The notes under the pieces were generated by a model, which saw only the letters and a list, made by a program, of their open reading frames with translations, was not told the origin of the DNA and did not search any database. Source: Methylobacterium haplocladii (lineage in GTDB: Bacteria; Pseudomonadota; Alphaproteobacteria; Rhizobiales; Beijerinckiaceae). From it: DNA of 64,000 bases. Made by a program: the position numbers and the translations under genes. Below are positions 32,103 through 41,331 of this stretch, one piece after another. The stretch covers positions 1 through 64,000 of the forward strand of contig NZ_BJZT01000011.1 of assembly GCF_007992175.1 (NCBI RefSeq). The letters are read 5' to 3'. Within the stretch, counting starts at the first letter, position 1. Every line of letters starts with the position of its first letter.

Positions 32103-32429
32103 TCAGTAGCCGCCGCCGATCGCGCCGCGCTTCTCGCCGAATCCGGGGATATCGCAGGTGCAGGACGCATTGCGGGGCGCCGGCGGATACTGGCAATTGC
32201 CGCGCGCCGTCACGCAGATGCTGCCGCCGCCACCACCGCGACCGAAGCGCCGGGGCCGCGGACGATCGTCTTCGTCCTCGTAGCGGCGCTCGTAGCGACG
32301 CGGGCGGTAATCGTCGCCACCATCGTTGTAGTAGCGTCCGCCATACTGGGCGTTCGCCGGCACGGCGCCGGCCACGATCCCGAGCGCCGTCGCGGCCATG
32401 GCCGCCAGCATCACCCGCTTCGCCGTCAT
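32103..32429 (-). CDS. Small secreted Gly/Tyr/Arg-rich protein
   Basis: 108 residues with a signal peptide (MTAKRVMLAAMAATALGIVAGAVPANA, cleavage before QYG). The mature part has a tyrosine/arginine/aspartate-rich low-complexity stretch, a glycine run and a cysteine-containing C-terminus with four Cys (SICVTARGNCQYPP, NASCTCDIPGFG), which could form two disulfides. No family is recognised. It is predicted to be periplasmic or exported. The start ATG at 32429 is the only one that gives the signal peptide. Confidence 0.7.
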   Translation of the reverse strand: MTAKRVMLAAMAATALGIVAGAVPANAQYGGRYYNDGGDDYRPRRYERRYEDEDDRPRPRRFGRGGGGGSICVTARGNCQYPPAPRNASCTCDIPGFGEKRGAIGGGY

Positions 32430-32763
32430 CCCGTTTCGTCTCCTCTAATCTCGGCCACTGGTCCGACATCCATAACCGCCCGCAGCATTGCGGGGTTGCT
32501 CGATATCGACTGTCAGCGATCACGTTTTATCCACCGCGGATGAACCGCGGCTGAGCCTGAGCTCCTGCACGGAAAGCAACACCTGGGCAATATCGGCCGG
32601 TGGCACGGTCCGGCGATGTATGGCGGCTTGCGGCCGACCGAGCCCTCGGTAACAAGGTTGATCCGCTGAGGGTCGCCACGGCAATAAGTGCTTCGATGAA
32701 CCGCGCATCTCGAATTGAAGCACTTGTTTCCGCAGGAGTCCTCGTCGTTTCAGCATTCCCGAG

Positions 32764-34245
32764 ATGAAGACCCCGATGGCCAGGACAATCGGCCTGCGCG
32801 GCGGCCTGTGGACCATCGGCCTTACGGGGCTGCTCGTCGTCGGGCCTCTGTCGATCGTCGCGCCGATGGCCGGCGCCCTCGGGCTCGCCACCCTCGGGCT
32901 CATGGCGACGCTCCTGACTGCGATCGTCCAGCATCGTCGCGCCGCCCGGCTCGCCGTGTCGCAGGAGAAGCTGTCGGGCGAGATCGGCGTGCTGTCGCAG
33001 CGCCTGCTCAAGGCCGAGGCCGCCATCACCGTGGCGGCCCGCGCGGTTCTCACGCGGACCGAGGCACCGCCTCCGCCACCCGAGGCCTCGGGTCCCGACG
33101 CCGAAACGCTCGCGGCCGGCGTCGAGGAGGTGACGCGCGAGATCGGCCTGCTCAGCGGGATCGTGCGCGAACTCGCGGCCGTCGTCTCCACGCAGGAAAG
33201 CGAGATCGAACGCTTGAAGGCCGTGCGCGAGGCCGCGCCGCCACCCACGCTTGCGCCGAAGGCGGCAGCTGCCGCGCCGACCGAGCCGACGGCCGGCGCG
33301 CGGTCCGTTCCGGCGCGGCCGGTAACATCGGAACCGGCTGCCGTGACCGCGTTCAAGCCGCCGGCCTTCGTGCCGACGAACCGCGATCCCGAGCGAGACT
33401 CCGCCCTCGTCGAGGCCTTCGACGGCGATGGGCTCGAGGTCTGGCTGCAGCCGGTGGTGACGCTGCCGCAGCGCAAGGTCGTGTCCTACGAGGCGCTCGC
33501 CCGGCTGAAGCTCGGCGCCGAGATCCTCGCGCCCGACGCATTCATCTCCGTGCTGGAGCGGCACGGCCGCACCACCGCCCTCGATCGCCGCATGATCCGC
33601 AGCAGCGCGGTGATCGCCCGGCATCTCCAGAGCCGCGGCAGCAACGCCACCGTGGCCTATGGCCTATCGCCGCTGTCGCTGTTCGAACCGGATTTCCTGC
33701 GCTCGCTCGTGGGCCTCGTCTCGGGCGACGCGGATCTGGCCGGACGTGTCGCCGTAACGCTGCCGCAGGCGAGCTGGCGCGGCCTCGATCCCGAGCAGAA
33801 CGCCGTTCTCGGCGCGTTGCGCGGCCGGATCGGCTTCGGGCTGGACCGGCCGACCGATCTGCGCTTCGACGTCGGGCTGCTCGCTGAGCGCGGCGTGTCG
33901 CAGATCAAGGTTCCGACGTCGCTCCTGCTGCGTCCTCAGTCGCGTGAGACGATGTCCGACATCGCGATCGAGGATCTCGTCACGTCGCTCGGCCGGGCCG
34001 GCATCCGGCTCGTGGCGACGCAGGTGGAGCGCGAGGCCGAGGTGCCGGACCTGATCGATCTCGACGTGCCGCTCGCCCAGGGCACGGTCTTCGCGGGTCC
34101 GAAGGCCGTGCGGGCCGAGGTGTTTGCGGACGTGCAGGGGGCGCCGGCCCAGGCTCAGGCCCCACAGGGGACGGCCCCCGAACCCGCAGCCGAACCGCCT
34201 CAGCAGCGCCGCGCCTTCCGGGATTTTCTTCGCCGGGCGGTGTGA
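32764..34245 (+). CDS. EAL-domain protein, probably catalytically inactive
   Basis: 493 residues. Two hydrophobic segments near the N-terminus (about residues 13-30 and 35-55) anchor it in the inner membrane. They are followed by a coiled-coil-prone helix (QEKLSGEIGVLSQRLLKAE and EVTREIGLLSGIVRELAAVVSTQ), a proline/alanine-rich linker, and an EAL-like domain from about residue 215 to 450. The EAL signature is present (SYEALARLKLG), but the conserved asparagine after it is replaced (AYGLSPLS instead of NLS) and the metal-binding DD motif is missing. It is therefore more likely a c-di-GMP or protein-binding module than a phosphodiesterase. No GGDEF domain is attached. ATG 32764 or 32776 may be the start. 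Confidence 0.8.
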   Translation: MKTPMARTIGLRGGLWTIGLTGLLVVGPLSIVAPMAGALGLATLGLMATLLTAIVQHRRAARLAVSQEKLSGEIGVLSQRLLKAEAAITVAARAVLTRTEAPPPPPEASGPDAETLAAGVEEVTREIGLLSGIVRELAAVVSTQESEIERLKAVREAAPPPTLAPKAAAAAPTEPTAGARSVPARPVTSEPAAVTAFKPPAFVPTNRDPERDSALVEAFDGDGLEVWLQPVVTLPQRKVVSYEALARLKLGAEILAPDAFISVLERHGRTTALDRRMIRSSAVIARHLQSRGSNATVAYGLSPLSLFEPDFLRSLVGLVSGDADLAGRVAVTLPQASWRGLDPEQNAVLGALRGRIGFGLDRPTDLRFDVGLLAERGVSQIKVPTSLLLRPQSRETMSDIAIEDLVTSLGRAGIRLVATQVEREAEVPDLIDLDVPLAQGTVFAGPKAVRAEVFADVQGAPAQAQAPQGTAPEPAAEPPQQRRAFRDFLRRAV

Positions 34246-34331
34246 CCGGGGGCTTGGCTTCCGGGCACGATTGATTTCCGGGACTGGCGTCCCTAACCGG
34301 GCAGCCATCGATCCAGCGTCCCGAGATATTC

Positions 34332-35231
34332 ATGACCGACCGCGCCGCCGCGGCCCCCGTCCGCACGCTCCACCGTTTCGCGGAGGTGGCGGAATCCTAC
34401 GACCTGATCCTGTGCGACGTCTGGGGCGTGCTCCATGACGGCCGGCGCGCGCATGTAGCCGCCGGTGAGGCCCTGATCCGGTTCCGCAATCTCCCCGGTG
34501 AACGGCCCCGCCGCGTGGTGCTGGTCTCGAACGCGCCGCGACCCTGGCGTGGGGTGCAGGCGATCCTCGACGGCTACGGCGTGCCGAGGGAGGCTTATGA
34601 CGCGATCCTGACCTCGGGCGATCTCACGCACGATCTGTTGGCGCAGCATCCCGGAGCACGGGTGCACCACCTCGGGCCCGAGCGCGATCTGCCGATCTAC
34701 GAGGGACTAGACCTGGAACTGGTCCCGGCGGAGACGGCGGAGCGCGTCGTCTGCACCGGTCTGTTCGACGACGACACCGAGACCGCGGATGACTATCGAG
34801 ACGTTCTGGCCGATTTTCGTTCGCGCAACGTCCCGATGATCTGCGCCAACCCGGATCTCGTGGTCGAGCGGAATAAGCGGCTGATTCCCTGCGCCGGCGT
34901 GATTGCCGAGGCCTATGCCGAGATCGGCGGCGCGATCGTCTATGCCGGCAAGCCGTACCGGCCGGTCTACGACGCGGCACTGAGCAAAGCCGGCAAGCTC
35001 GATGATTTGCCGGCTCTTGATCTCGCGCGGGCCGTTGCGGTCGGCGATGCGATCCGCACGGACATCGCCGGGGCTGCTGCTGCCGGCATCGCCTCGGTGC
35101 TCGTCGCCCGGGGTATCCACGCCGAGGAACTCGGCCTCACGGCCGAGCACCACACGCTCGGGGACATCGCGGACTGGCTGTCGCGCCAGCCCGTCGAACC
35201 CGACGCGGTGATCGAGCGGCTGGTCTGGTGA
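34332..35231 (+). CDS. TIGR01459-type HAD hydrolase (class IIA)
   Basis: 299 residues of the HAD superfamily, subfamily IIA. Motif I is DVWGVLHDG (D29 the expected nucleophile), motif II is VLVSNAPRP, the lysine motif is in YAGKPYRPVY, and the acidic motif IV is AVGDAIRTDIAGAAAAGI. This matches the TIGR01459 group of alphaproteobacterial phosphatases, whose substrate is unknown. It is cytoplasmic and stands 86 bases after the EAL gene on the same strand, probably unrelated in function. Confidence 0.85.
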   Translation: MTDRAAAAPVRTLHRFAEVAESYDLILCDVWGVLHDGRRAHVAAGEALIRFRNLPGERPRRVVLVSNAPRPWRGVQAILDGYGVPREAYDAILTSGDLTHDLLAQHPGARVHHLGPERDLPIYEGLDLELVPAETAERVVCTGLFDDDTETADDYRDVLADFRSRNVPMICANPDLVVERNKRLIPCAGVIAEAYAEIGGAIVYAGKPYRPVYDAALSKAGKLDDLPALDLARAVAVGDAIRTDIAGAAAAGIASVLVARGIHAEELGLTAEHHTLGDIADWLSRQPVEPDAVIERLVW

Positions 35232-35237
35232 GCAGGA

Positions 35238-36545
35238 TCAGCTGCTCTTCTTCGGCGTCAGCTTGAGGATTGCGCCGTCCTCACCGTCGGTGACGGCGTA
35301 GATCGCGCCGTCCAGGCCGACCTTGACGTCGCGGATGCGGTGATCGAGGGGCACGCGCTCCTCGGTGACGACCTTGTCGCTGTCGACCTTCAGAATCACC
35401 AGCCCGGTGCTGACGAGGCCGCCGACGATGAAGTCGCCCTTCCAGGCCGGGAACACGTCCTTGTCGTAGAAGGCGAGTGCAGACGGGCCGATGACCGGAT
35501 CCCAGTAATAGACCGGCTGCGAAGTGCCGGCTGCCATGGTGACGCCGTCGCCGATCTTCTCGCCGGAATATTCGAGGCCGTAGCTCGCCAGCGGCCAGCC
35601 GTAGTTCACGCCGGGACGAGGCCGGTTGAGCTCGTCGCCGCCACGCGGACCGTGCTCCACCGTCCAGAGGCGGCCCTGGCCGTCGAGCGCCGCGCCCTGC
35701 ACGTTGCGGTGGCCGTAGGACCAGATCTCAGGCCGGGCCTTCTCGCCGCCGGTGAAGGGGTTGTCCTTGGCGGCGTTTCCGTCGGTATCGATGCGAAACA
35801 CCTTGCCGAGGCCGCTGGTCAGGTCCTGCGCTTGTCCGCGGGTGGCCTTGTCGGAGCGCTCGCCGACCGTGACGAACAGCTTGCCGTCCGGCGCGAAGAC
35901 GAGGCGCGAGCCGAAATGCTTGTCGCCGTCGTAGGTCGGCGTCTGACGGAAGATCACTTTGAACTCGTCGAGCTTCGCTGTGCCGCCGCTCTCGATCAGC
36001 TTGGCCTTGGCCACGGTGGTGCCGTTGCCCTTTTCGCGGGGCTCGGCGTAGCTGATGTAGATGAGGCGGTCGGAGGCGAAGCTCGGGCTGAGCGCGATGT
36101 CGAGCAGGCCGCCCTGACCGCGCGAATCGACCTTCGGCACGCCGGCCACCGGCTCGCCGACCTTGCCGTCCTTCGCGACGATCCGGATCTTGCCGGCCTT
36201 TTCGGTCACGATCATGCGACCGTCCGGCAGGAATTCCAGCGCCCAGGGCGACGCAAGCCCCTTCACCACCGAGGCGACCTCGACCTCCGTCTTCTGCGAC
36301 GGCTGCGGCGCGCGGGTCTGATTCGGCAGCAGCGGCTTGTAATCGGTGTTCGGGGCCTGCGATTCGGCGGGCGTCTCGCCGGCGCTCGGGGCATTCGGCG
36401 CCTGGAAGGCTTCGCCACCGACGCGGGGGGACCGGGCTGCGCCGGCGTCTTCCGCTTGAGCCGAAGTGTTTTGGGCAAAGGCGCCCTGCTGTCCCAGGCC
36501 GAGGGCGGCGACGGTGGCGAGCAGAATGGGAAGAGTGCGCTTCAC
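35238..36545 (-). CDS. PQQ-dependent aldose sugar dehydrogenase family protein
   Basis: 435 residues with a signal peptide ([23 protein letters not shown], then QNT), a low-complexity linker of about 60 residues and a six-bladed beta-propeller of the soluble glucose dehydrogenase/YliI family. Signature pieces are [20 protein letters not shown], the metal/PQQ site [44 protein letters not shown] and NYGWP. Such periplasmic enzymes oxidise aldoses with PQQ. GTG 36545 is used as start because AAGGA lies 10 bases upstream and the signal peptide begins there; there is no in-frame ATG in that segment. PQQ genes are not in the window. Confidence 0.87.
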   Translation of the reverse strand: MKRTLPILLATVAALGLGQQGAFAQNTSAQAEDAGAARSPRVGGEAFQAPNAPSAGETPAESQAPNTDYKPLLPNQTRAPQPSQKTEVEVASVVKGLASPWALEFLPDGRMIVTEKAGKIRIVAKDGKVGEPVAGVPKVDSRGQGGLLDIALSPSFASDRLIYISYAEPREKGNGTTVAKAKLIESGGTAKLDEFKVIFRQTPTYDGDKHFGSRLVFAPDGKLFVTVGERSDKATRGQAQDLTSGLGKVFRIDTDGNAAKDNPFTGGEKARPEIWSYGHRNVQGAALDGQGRLWTVEHGPRGGDELNRPRPGVNYGWPLASYGLEYSGEKIGDGVTMAAGTSQPVYYWDPVIGPSALAFYDKDVFPAWKGDFIVGGLVSTGLVILKVDSDKVVTEERVPLDHRIRDVKVGLDGAIYAVTDGEDGAILKLTPKKSS

Positions 36546-36963
36546 GTCGGTCAATTCCTTGAAATCGGGCGCAGCCGCGGAAGGGATCCGCCGTCGCACG
36601 CCTCTCGGGCCACCTACCGTCGGCGTGCCTACGCCGCGTCGGGACCGGGACGGGTCTGAAACCGCGAGATTTGCGCGGGCCACACCCGCAGATGGGGCGG
36701 CAGGGCCCGCTCGGCGAGGGCTCGCGGCGGCTTCAATCTCCCACACGGCCGGATGGGACCTGCGACTGTCGGGCTGTAGGCGGCTTCGGCACGGGTGCGG
36801 CATGACTCTTGTGCGCGTCAGGACTGTCCCGGGAGGAGGGCGCCTTGACCGTGAGGCACGGTGCCTCCAATTCTCGATCAGTCCTCCGGTATCGCCCCAA
36901 GGGTCGACCGCAGCATGCGCGGCACGCGTCCGCGGGGGAACGAGAATCGTGAAAGGGTTGATG

Positions 36964-37284
36964 ATGGCGACTGTGAAAGTAACGGACGCGAGCTTCGAGC
37001 AGGACGTGCTTCAGTCCGCTGAGCCCGTGGTCGTCGATTTCTGGGCGGAGTGGTGTGGCCCCTGCCGCCAGATCGGCCCGGCGCTCGAGGAGATCGCGAC
37101 GGATCTGCAGGGCAAGGTCAAGATCGCCAAGGTCAACGTCGACGAGAACCCCGGCATCGCCTCGACCTACGGCATCCGCTCCATCCCGACGCTGATGATC
37201 TTCAAAGACGGCAAGCTCGCCAGCCAGAAGGTCGGCGCGGCGCCGAAGGGCGATCTCTCGCGCTGGATTCAGGCGAGCGCCTGA
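36964..37284 (+). CDS. trxA: Thioredoxin
   Basis: 106 residues with the WCGPC active site ([12 protein letters not shown]) and the cis-proline in RSIPTLMIF, which is the standard thioredoxin. It reduces cytoplasmic disulfides with electrons from thioredoxin reductase. There are two adjacent ATG codons (36961 and 36964); 36964 gives the usual MATVKVTD start with GAAAGGG at six bases. The gene is followed by a strong terminator at 37319-37344. Confidence 0.95.
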   Translation: MATVKVTDASFEQDVLQSAEPVVVDFWAEWCGPCRQIGPALEEIATDLQGKVKIAKVNVDENPGIASTYGIRSIPTLMIFKDGKLASQKVGAAPKGDLSRWIQASA

Positions 37285-37318
37285 ACCGCTCGCCGACGGT
37301 CCATCCCCGACATGACGA

Positions 37319-37344
37319 AGCCCGGCCGTGAGGCCGGGCTTTTT
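37319..37344 (+). terminator. Rho-independent terminator of trxA
   Basis: A 9-bp perfect stem AGCCCGGCC/GGCCGGGCT (37319-37327 with 37332-37340), a GTGA loop and a run of five thymines (37340-37344). Confidence 0.9.
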
Positions 37345-37384
37345 GCTGTGGTGGTGAGCGATCGGTTGGCCCCGCATCCAAACG

Positions 37385-37413
37385 AAAAAGCCCGGCCAGA
37401 TGGCCGGGCTTTT
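37385..37413 (-). terminator. Bidirectional terminator, mainly for the Omp gene
   Basis: An 8-bp perfect stem GCCCGGCC/GGCCGGGC (37390-37397 with 37402-37409) is flanked by five adenines on the left and four thymines on the right, so it can terminate on both strands. It lies 31 bases after the minus-strand outer-membrane gene stop. Its arm sequence is the same as in the trxA terminator 65 bases away. Confidence 0.85.
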
Positions 37414-37443
37414 CCGCAAGTCCGAAGACCCGTTGGGTTCGGC

Positions 37444-38334
37444 TTAGTACGAGCCGAACTTGTAGTTGATGCCAGCGCGGACGACGGCGAACTCGGTGCC
37501 CTGGGCGCGCGGAGCGCCGGAGACGAGTGCCACGTCGGGATTGCCGACGCTGACGATGCGGCCGTTGCGGTTCGTCGCGAAAGCGCCGGTGGTGCCGTTG
37601 CCCTGGTCGAGGTTCACGTACAGGCCTTCGACCTTGAACGTCACCGCCGAGGAGCGGAAGAAGTTCAGGAACGAGTCGGTCGGGAGAGCGTACTCGACGC
37701 CGCCACCAGCTGCGTAGCCGGTTTTGAAGTCGTCGGAGTTGGCTCCGCCGAACTGGCTGCCGCCGCCGGCGCCATAGGCGAAACCGCCGGTGCCGTAGAA
37801 CAGGACGCGGTCGAAGGCGTAACCGATGCGGCCGCGCACGGTGCCGAAGTAGTCGAGGCCCGAGAGACCCGACGGGTTGTAGATGAGGGTGCCGGGGACG
37901 ATACCGCCGGTGCCGGCGGTCGCGAAGGCGAAGTTGTTGCGGCTCCGACCGAAGTCGACGTATTGCGCATCGGCTTCGATACCGACGACGACGCCCGAGC
38001 CCGGCGTGAACTGGTAGTTGTAGCCAACCTGGCCACCACCGGTGAAGCCGTCACCCTGGTTGCCGTTGCGGAAGGCGAGGACGCCGGACTGCAGGGCCGT
38101 GCCGGCGCCGTTGGCGAAGATCGCCGTGGTGGGGCCGACGCCGACGATGGTCGGGGCGTTGCTGTCCGAGACGCCGAAGCCGTAGCCGGCGTTGAAACCG
38201 GCGTAGAAGCCCGTCCAGGTGAAAACCGGAACCGGCGTGAAAATCGGAGGAGCCGCGCGGCGCGGCAGGTCGGCCGCGGTGGCGGCAGCGGTGAGAGCCG
38301 TGAAGGCGGCGAACGACGTAAGAAGCTTTTTCAT
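37444..38334 (-). CDS. Outer-membrane beta-barrel protein (Omp25/31-like), copy 1
   Basis: 296 residues with a signal peptide (MKKLLTSFAAFTALTAAATA, then ADLPRR) and an eight-stranded OmpA/Omp25-like beta-barrel: FTWTGFYAGFNAGYGFG near the N-terminus, alternating aromatic strands (VGYNYQFTPGSGVVVGIEADAQY, VRGRIGYAFDRVLFYGTGGFAYG) and a C-terminal strand ending INYKFGSY with the terminal tyrosine expected for BAM-assembled barrels. It is probably a structural/porin-like outer-membrane protein. A second gene with about 65-70% identical protein (my estimate by eye) lies immediately upstream on the same strand. Each has its own leader of shared sequence. Confidence 0.88.
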   Translation of the reverse strand: MKKLLTSFAAFTALTAAATAADLPRRAAPPIFTPVPVFTWTGFYAGFNAGYGFGVSDSNAPTIVGVGPTTAIFANGAGTALQSGVLAFRNGNQGDGFTGGGQVGYNYQFTPGSGVVVGIEADAQYVDFGRSRNNFAFATAGTGGIVPGTLIYNPSGLSGLDYFGTVRGRIGYAFDRVLFYGTGGFAYGAGGGSQFGGANSDDFKTGYAAGGGVEYALPTDSFLNFFRSSAVTFKVEGLYVNLDQGNGTTGAFATNRNGRIVSVGNPDVALVSGAPRAQGTEFAVVRAGINYKFGSY

Positions 38335-38481
38335 TTTTTATGATCCCCAGCGAGGTGCCCGATCGCCATTGAAGCTAGACCATTCCCAGCAGTGGGGATG
38401 TAGCGGCGAGGACACACACGCCGCCCCGAAGCGAAGCCTCGGCGCGGTCGTGCCTGGTGGAACCTGTGAAGTCCGGGGAAG

Positions 38482-38502
38482 GCCCGGCCTTGACGGCCGG
38501 GC
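38482..38502 (-). terminator. Stem-loop after the second Omp gene
   Basis: An 8-bp perfect stem GCCCGGCC/GGCCGGGC (38482-38489 with 38495-38502) with a five-base loop follows the minus-strand stop at 38544. No long uridine run is present, so termination may be partial. The arms match those at 37319 and 37390. Confidence 0.6.
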
Positions 38503-38543
38503 TTTCCGAAGTCTGGAGCGGAGAGCTCTGAAGTCCGGTCGGC

Positions 38544-39446
38544 TTAGTACGAGCCGAACTTGTAGTTCAGGCCGGCGCGGATGACGGCGAAGTCGTTGTC
38601 GCGGCGGGCGAAGTTGTTGAACAGGACCGAGGTGGTCGTGCCCGGCACGAACTGCGGCAGCGGCGTGGCGGCAACGGCGGTGCCGTTGGCGTTGGCGTAG
38701 GCGAAGCGGTTCGAGCCCTGGTCGAGGTTGACGTAGAGGCCTTCCAGCTTGAGCGTCACCGCCGAGGAGCGGAAGAAGTTCAGGAAGGAGTCGGTGGGGA
38801 GCGCGTATTCGACACCGCCGCCGACGGCGTAGCCGGTCTTGAAGTCGTCGGTGTTGAGCGCGCGACCGCCACCGGCGCTGCCGTAGGCGAAGCCGGCCGT
38901 GCCGTAGAACAGGACCCGGTCGAAGGCGTAGCCGAGACGACCACGGACGGTGCCGAAGAAGTCGAGGCCGTCGACGCCGGTCGGGTTGAACACCGACACG
39001 CCCGGCTGGATCACGGCGGTGGCAGCGCCACCCGTGATGGAGGCGAAGGCGAAGTTGTTACGGTTGCGACCGAAGTCGGCGTACTGGGCGTCCGCCTCGA
39101 CACCGACGACGATGCCGGAGCCCGGAGTAAACTGATAGTTGTAGCCGATCTGCGCACCGCCGGTGAATCCGTCCTGGTTCTGACGGTTGTCGAAGGCGAA
39201 CAGGCCGACGCGGTTGCCGACGCCGCCGACGACGGCCGGGTTGTTGGTGGCTACGAAGGTGGTCGCCGCGTCAGGATCCGAGACGCCGAAGCCGTAGCCG
39301 GCGTTGATACCGGCGTAGAAGCCCGTCCAGGTGAACACCGGAATCGGCGTGAAGATCGGAGGAGCCGCGCGACGCGGCAGGTCGGCCGCGGTGGCGGCGG
39401 CGGTGAGAGCCGTGAAGGCGGCGAGCGATGTCAGCAGTCTTTTCAT
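38544..39446 (-). CDS. Outer-membrane beta-barrel protein (Omp25/31-like), copy 2
   Basis: 300 residues; a paralogue of the next gene downstream. The signal peptide MKRLLTSLAAFTALTAAATA and the first ~35 mature residues are almost identical between the two. The inner strands and the C-terminal block (YALPTDSFLNFFRSSAVTLKLEGLYVNLDQG...NYKFGSY) are also strongly conserved, whereas two surface-loop regions differ in length and sequence (about residues 60-90 and 250-285). ATG 39446 starts at the signal peptide; the longer frame upstream is not conserved. Loop divergence with barrel conservation is what surface exposure would give. Confidence 0.88.
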   Translation of the reverse strand: MKRLLTSLAAFTALTAAATAADLPRRAAPPIFTPIPVFTWTGFYAGINAGYGFGVSDPDAATTFVATNNPAVVGGVGNRVGLFAFDNRQNQDGFTGGAQIGYNYQFTPGSGIVVGVEADAQYADFGRNRNNFAFASITGGAATAVIQPGVSVFNPTGVDGLDFFGTVRGRLGYAFDRVLFYGTAGFAYGSAGGGRALNTDDFKTGYAVGGGVEYALPTDSFLNFFRSSAVTLKLEGLYVNLDQGSNRFAYANANGTAVAATPLPQFVPGTTTSVLFNNFARRDNDFAVIRAGLNYKFGSY

Positions 39447-39961
39447 TGTTTGATCCCCAGCGTTGTGCCCGATCGACGGCCAAGCTAGGCGATTCCGCAC
39501 TATCGGGATGTAGCGGCAAGGACACAGTCGCGCCGCACATTCGCCGAGGATTGGTTTCAGTCCATAAGTGTGCGGCGCAGCAAGACTTGACGTAGCCATT
39601 GCCGGCGGGAACGGCCGGGCCGACAGCTTCGCGGCGAGTCGCCGCCGGGCCGACAAGGTTTCGGTGTCGTCCGGATCAGCACGGGCGGTCGGACGGCGCA
39701 GCAGGGCAAGTCTCCGGGGGCGCGTGCGCGCCGCGACGATCAGCGCTCGGCGAGCTGCCGCGGGCATGGCGACCGGCACGCGTCGGCAGCGAGCGGGCCG
39801 CAACGTCGCCGGCTCTCCAAGGAATGGCAGTGTGAAGCTGTGCCCGTCCGATTGGATCGCGACCTGTCCGGCCGCGATGTCGCCGAGGGTGTCGATATCG
39901 GCTTGAACCGTGGGCGGATGCCGACGTGGCCGGTCCGGGCGTCCGGGCCGTCGAACGGCGT
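39447..39961. other. 515-base gap without a recognised gene
   Basis: The right flank of the second Omp gene is its leader (39447-39540). This resembles the leader of the first copy (38335-38420) with the same GATCCCCAGC, GTGCCCGATCG, AAGCTAG, GGGATGTAGCGGC and AGGACACA blocks in the same order. The rest (39541-39961) has several open frames on both strands that are arginine/alanine-rich with no known pattern; I see no gene there. Confidence 0.6.
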
Positions 39962-41287
39962 TCAGGCCGGCAAGGTGCCGTTGGCTTCGAGCACGGCGCC
40001 CGCGAGGTAGAGCGAGCCGCAGATCAGTACCCGCGGCGGCTGCTCGAAGGCGATATCCGAGAGGCTGAGGAGGGCGGCTTCGGTGCCGCGGGCCACGCGG
40101 GTGGCGATTCCCACTGAGTCTGCGATCTGCGCGACCTCGTCGGCTGGTCGGGCCGCGAGTTGGCCGGGAATCGGAACGGCCACGAGGACGCGGGCGAGGC
40201 CGACGAAATTCTTCAGGAAACCCTCGGCGTCCTTGGTGCCGAGCAGCCCGACCACGAGGACCAGAGGCACGTTGCTGCGTTCGGACAAGTCGGCCATGGC
40301 GGCGGCGAGGATGCGGCCGCCATCGGCGTTGTGCCCGCCGTCGAGCCAGAGTTCGGAGTCCTTCGGCATCAGGTCGGCGAGGCGTCCGCGGGTCAGCCGT
40401 TGCAGGCGGCCGGGCCAGTCGACGTTGCGCAGTCCGGCCTCGTAGGCCGACGTGCCGAGATCGCCGAAGCCGGCCGCACGGAGCGCCGCGATCGCGGTGC
40501 CGGCATTGACGAGCTGGTGGCGGCCGGCGAGCTTCGGCCTCGGCAGGTCGAAAAGTTCGGTCTCGTCCTGGTAGACGAAGCGACCGCTCTCCTCGTGGAC
40601 CGAAAAATCCTGGTTGCCGACGATGATCGGCACGGCGCCGACGCGCTCGGCATGGCGGCAGAGCACCGCGTCGGCCTCGGCGTAGTCTTGGGCGGCGATC
40701 ACCGCCGGGCAGCCGCGCTTGAAGATGCCGGCCTTTTCGGTCGCGACCGATTCGAGTGTGTCGCCGAGGTATTCCGCATGGTCGCGGCCGATCGGCGTGA
40801 CCACCGCGCAGGCAGGCTCGGCGATGACGTTGGTGGCATCGACCCGGCCGCCGAGGCCGACTTCGAGCAGGAGTACGTCGGCCGGCGATTCCGAGAAGAG
40901 CAGCAGGGCCGCCGCGGTGGTGATCTCGAACACCGTGATCGGATCGCCGGCATTGGCCGCCTCGCAGCGGGCGAAGGCTTCCGCCAGCCGCTCCTCAGGC
41001 ACGAAGCTGCCGCCGCCGATCCCGCCCATGCGGATGCGCTCGTGGAAGCGCACGAGATGGGGCGAGGTGTAGACGTGAGCGGCCAGCCCCCCGGCTTCGA
41101 GGATCGCCCGCATGAAGGCGATGGTCGAACCCTTGCCGTTGGTGCCGGCGACGTGGATCACCGGCGGCAGGCGCCGCTCCGGGTGGTTCAGCCGCGTGAG
41201 CAGGCTCTCGATCCGCCCGAGCGACAGGTCAATCGTGCGCGGATGCAGGGCGAGGAATCGCGCCATGAGCGCGTCTGAGGAATCCAT
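39962..41287 (-). CDS. folC: Bifunctional folylpolyglutamate/dihydrofolate synthase
   Basis: 441 residues, typical length. It has the ATP-binding loop of the Mur ligase-like family (HVAGTNGKGSTIAFM), the folate-binding TSPHLVRFHERIRMGG and the C-terminal DGGHNADGG motif. The enzyme adds L-glutamate to dihydropteroate and then extends folate polyglutamate tails in the cytoplasm. It follows accD on the same strand with a 44-base gap, a common alphaproteobacterial arrangement, so both are probably one operon. ATG 41287 is the first in-frame start. Confidence 0.95.
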   Translation of the reverse strand: MDSSDALMARFLALHPRTIDLSLGRIESLLTRLNHPERRLPPVIHVAGTNGKGSTIAFMRAILEAGGLAAHVYTSPHLVRFHERIRMGGIGGGSFVPEERLAEAFARCEAANAGDPITVFEITTAAALLLFSESPADVLLLEVGLGGRVDATNVIAEPACAVVTPIGRDHAEYLGDTLESVATEKAGIFKRGCPAVIAAQDYAEADAVLCRHAERVGAVPIIVGNQDFSVHEESGRFVYQDETELFDLPRPKLAGRHQLVNAGTAIAALRAAGFGDLGTSAYEAGLRNVDWPGRLQRLTRGRLADLMPKDSELWLDGGHNADGGRILAAAMADLSERSNVPLVLVVGLLGTKDAEGFLKNFVGLARVLVAVPIPGQLAARPADEVAQIADSVGIATRVARGTEAALLSLSDIAFEQPPRVLICGSLYLAGAVLEANGTLPA

Positions 41288-41331
41288 GTCTCGCGGGTCG
41301 CGTTGTCGAGAATCGGAACGCCGGTGACGGG

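Noticed and set aside
39568-39906. 112-residue plus-strand frame in the gap before folC
   Set aside because: Arginine/alanine/serine-rich, no ribosome-binding site or recognisable motif.
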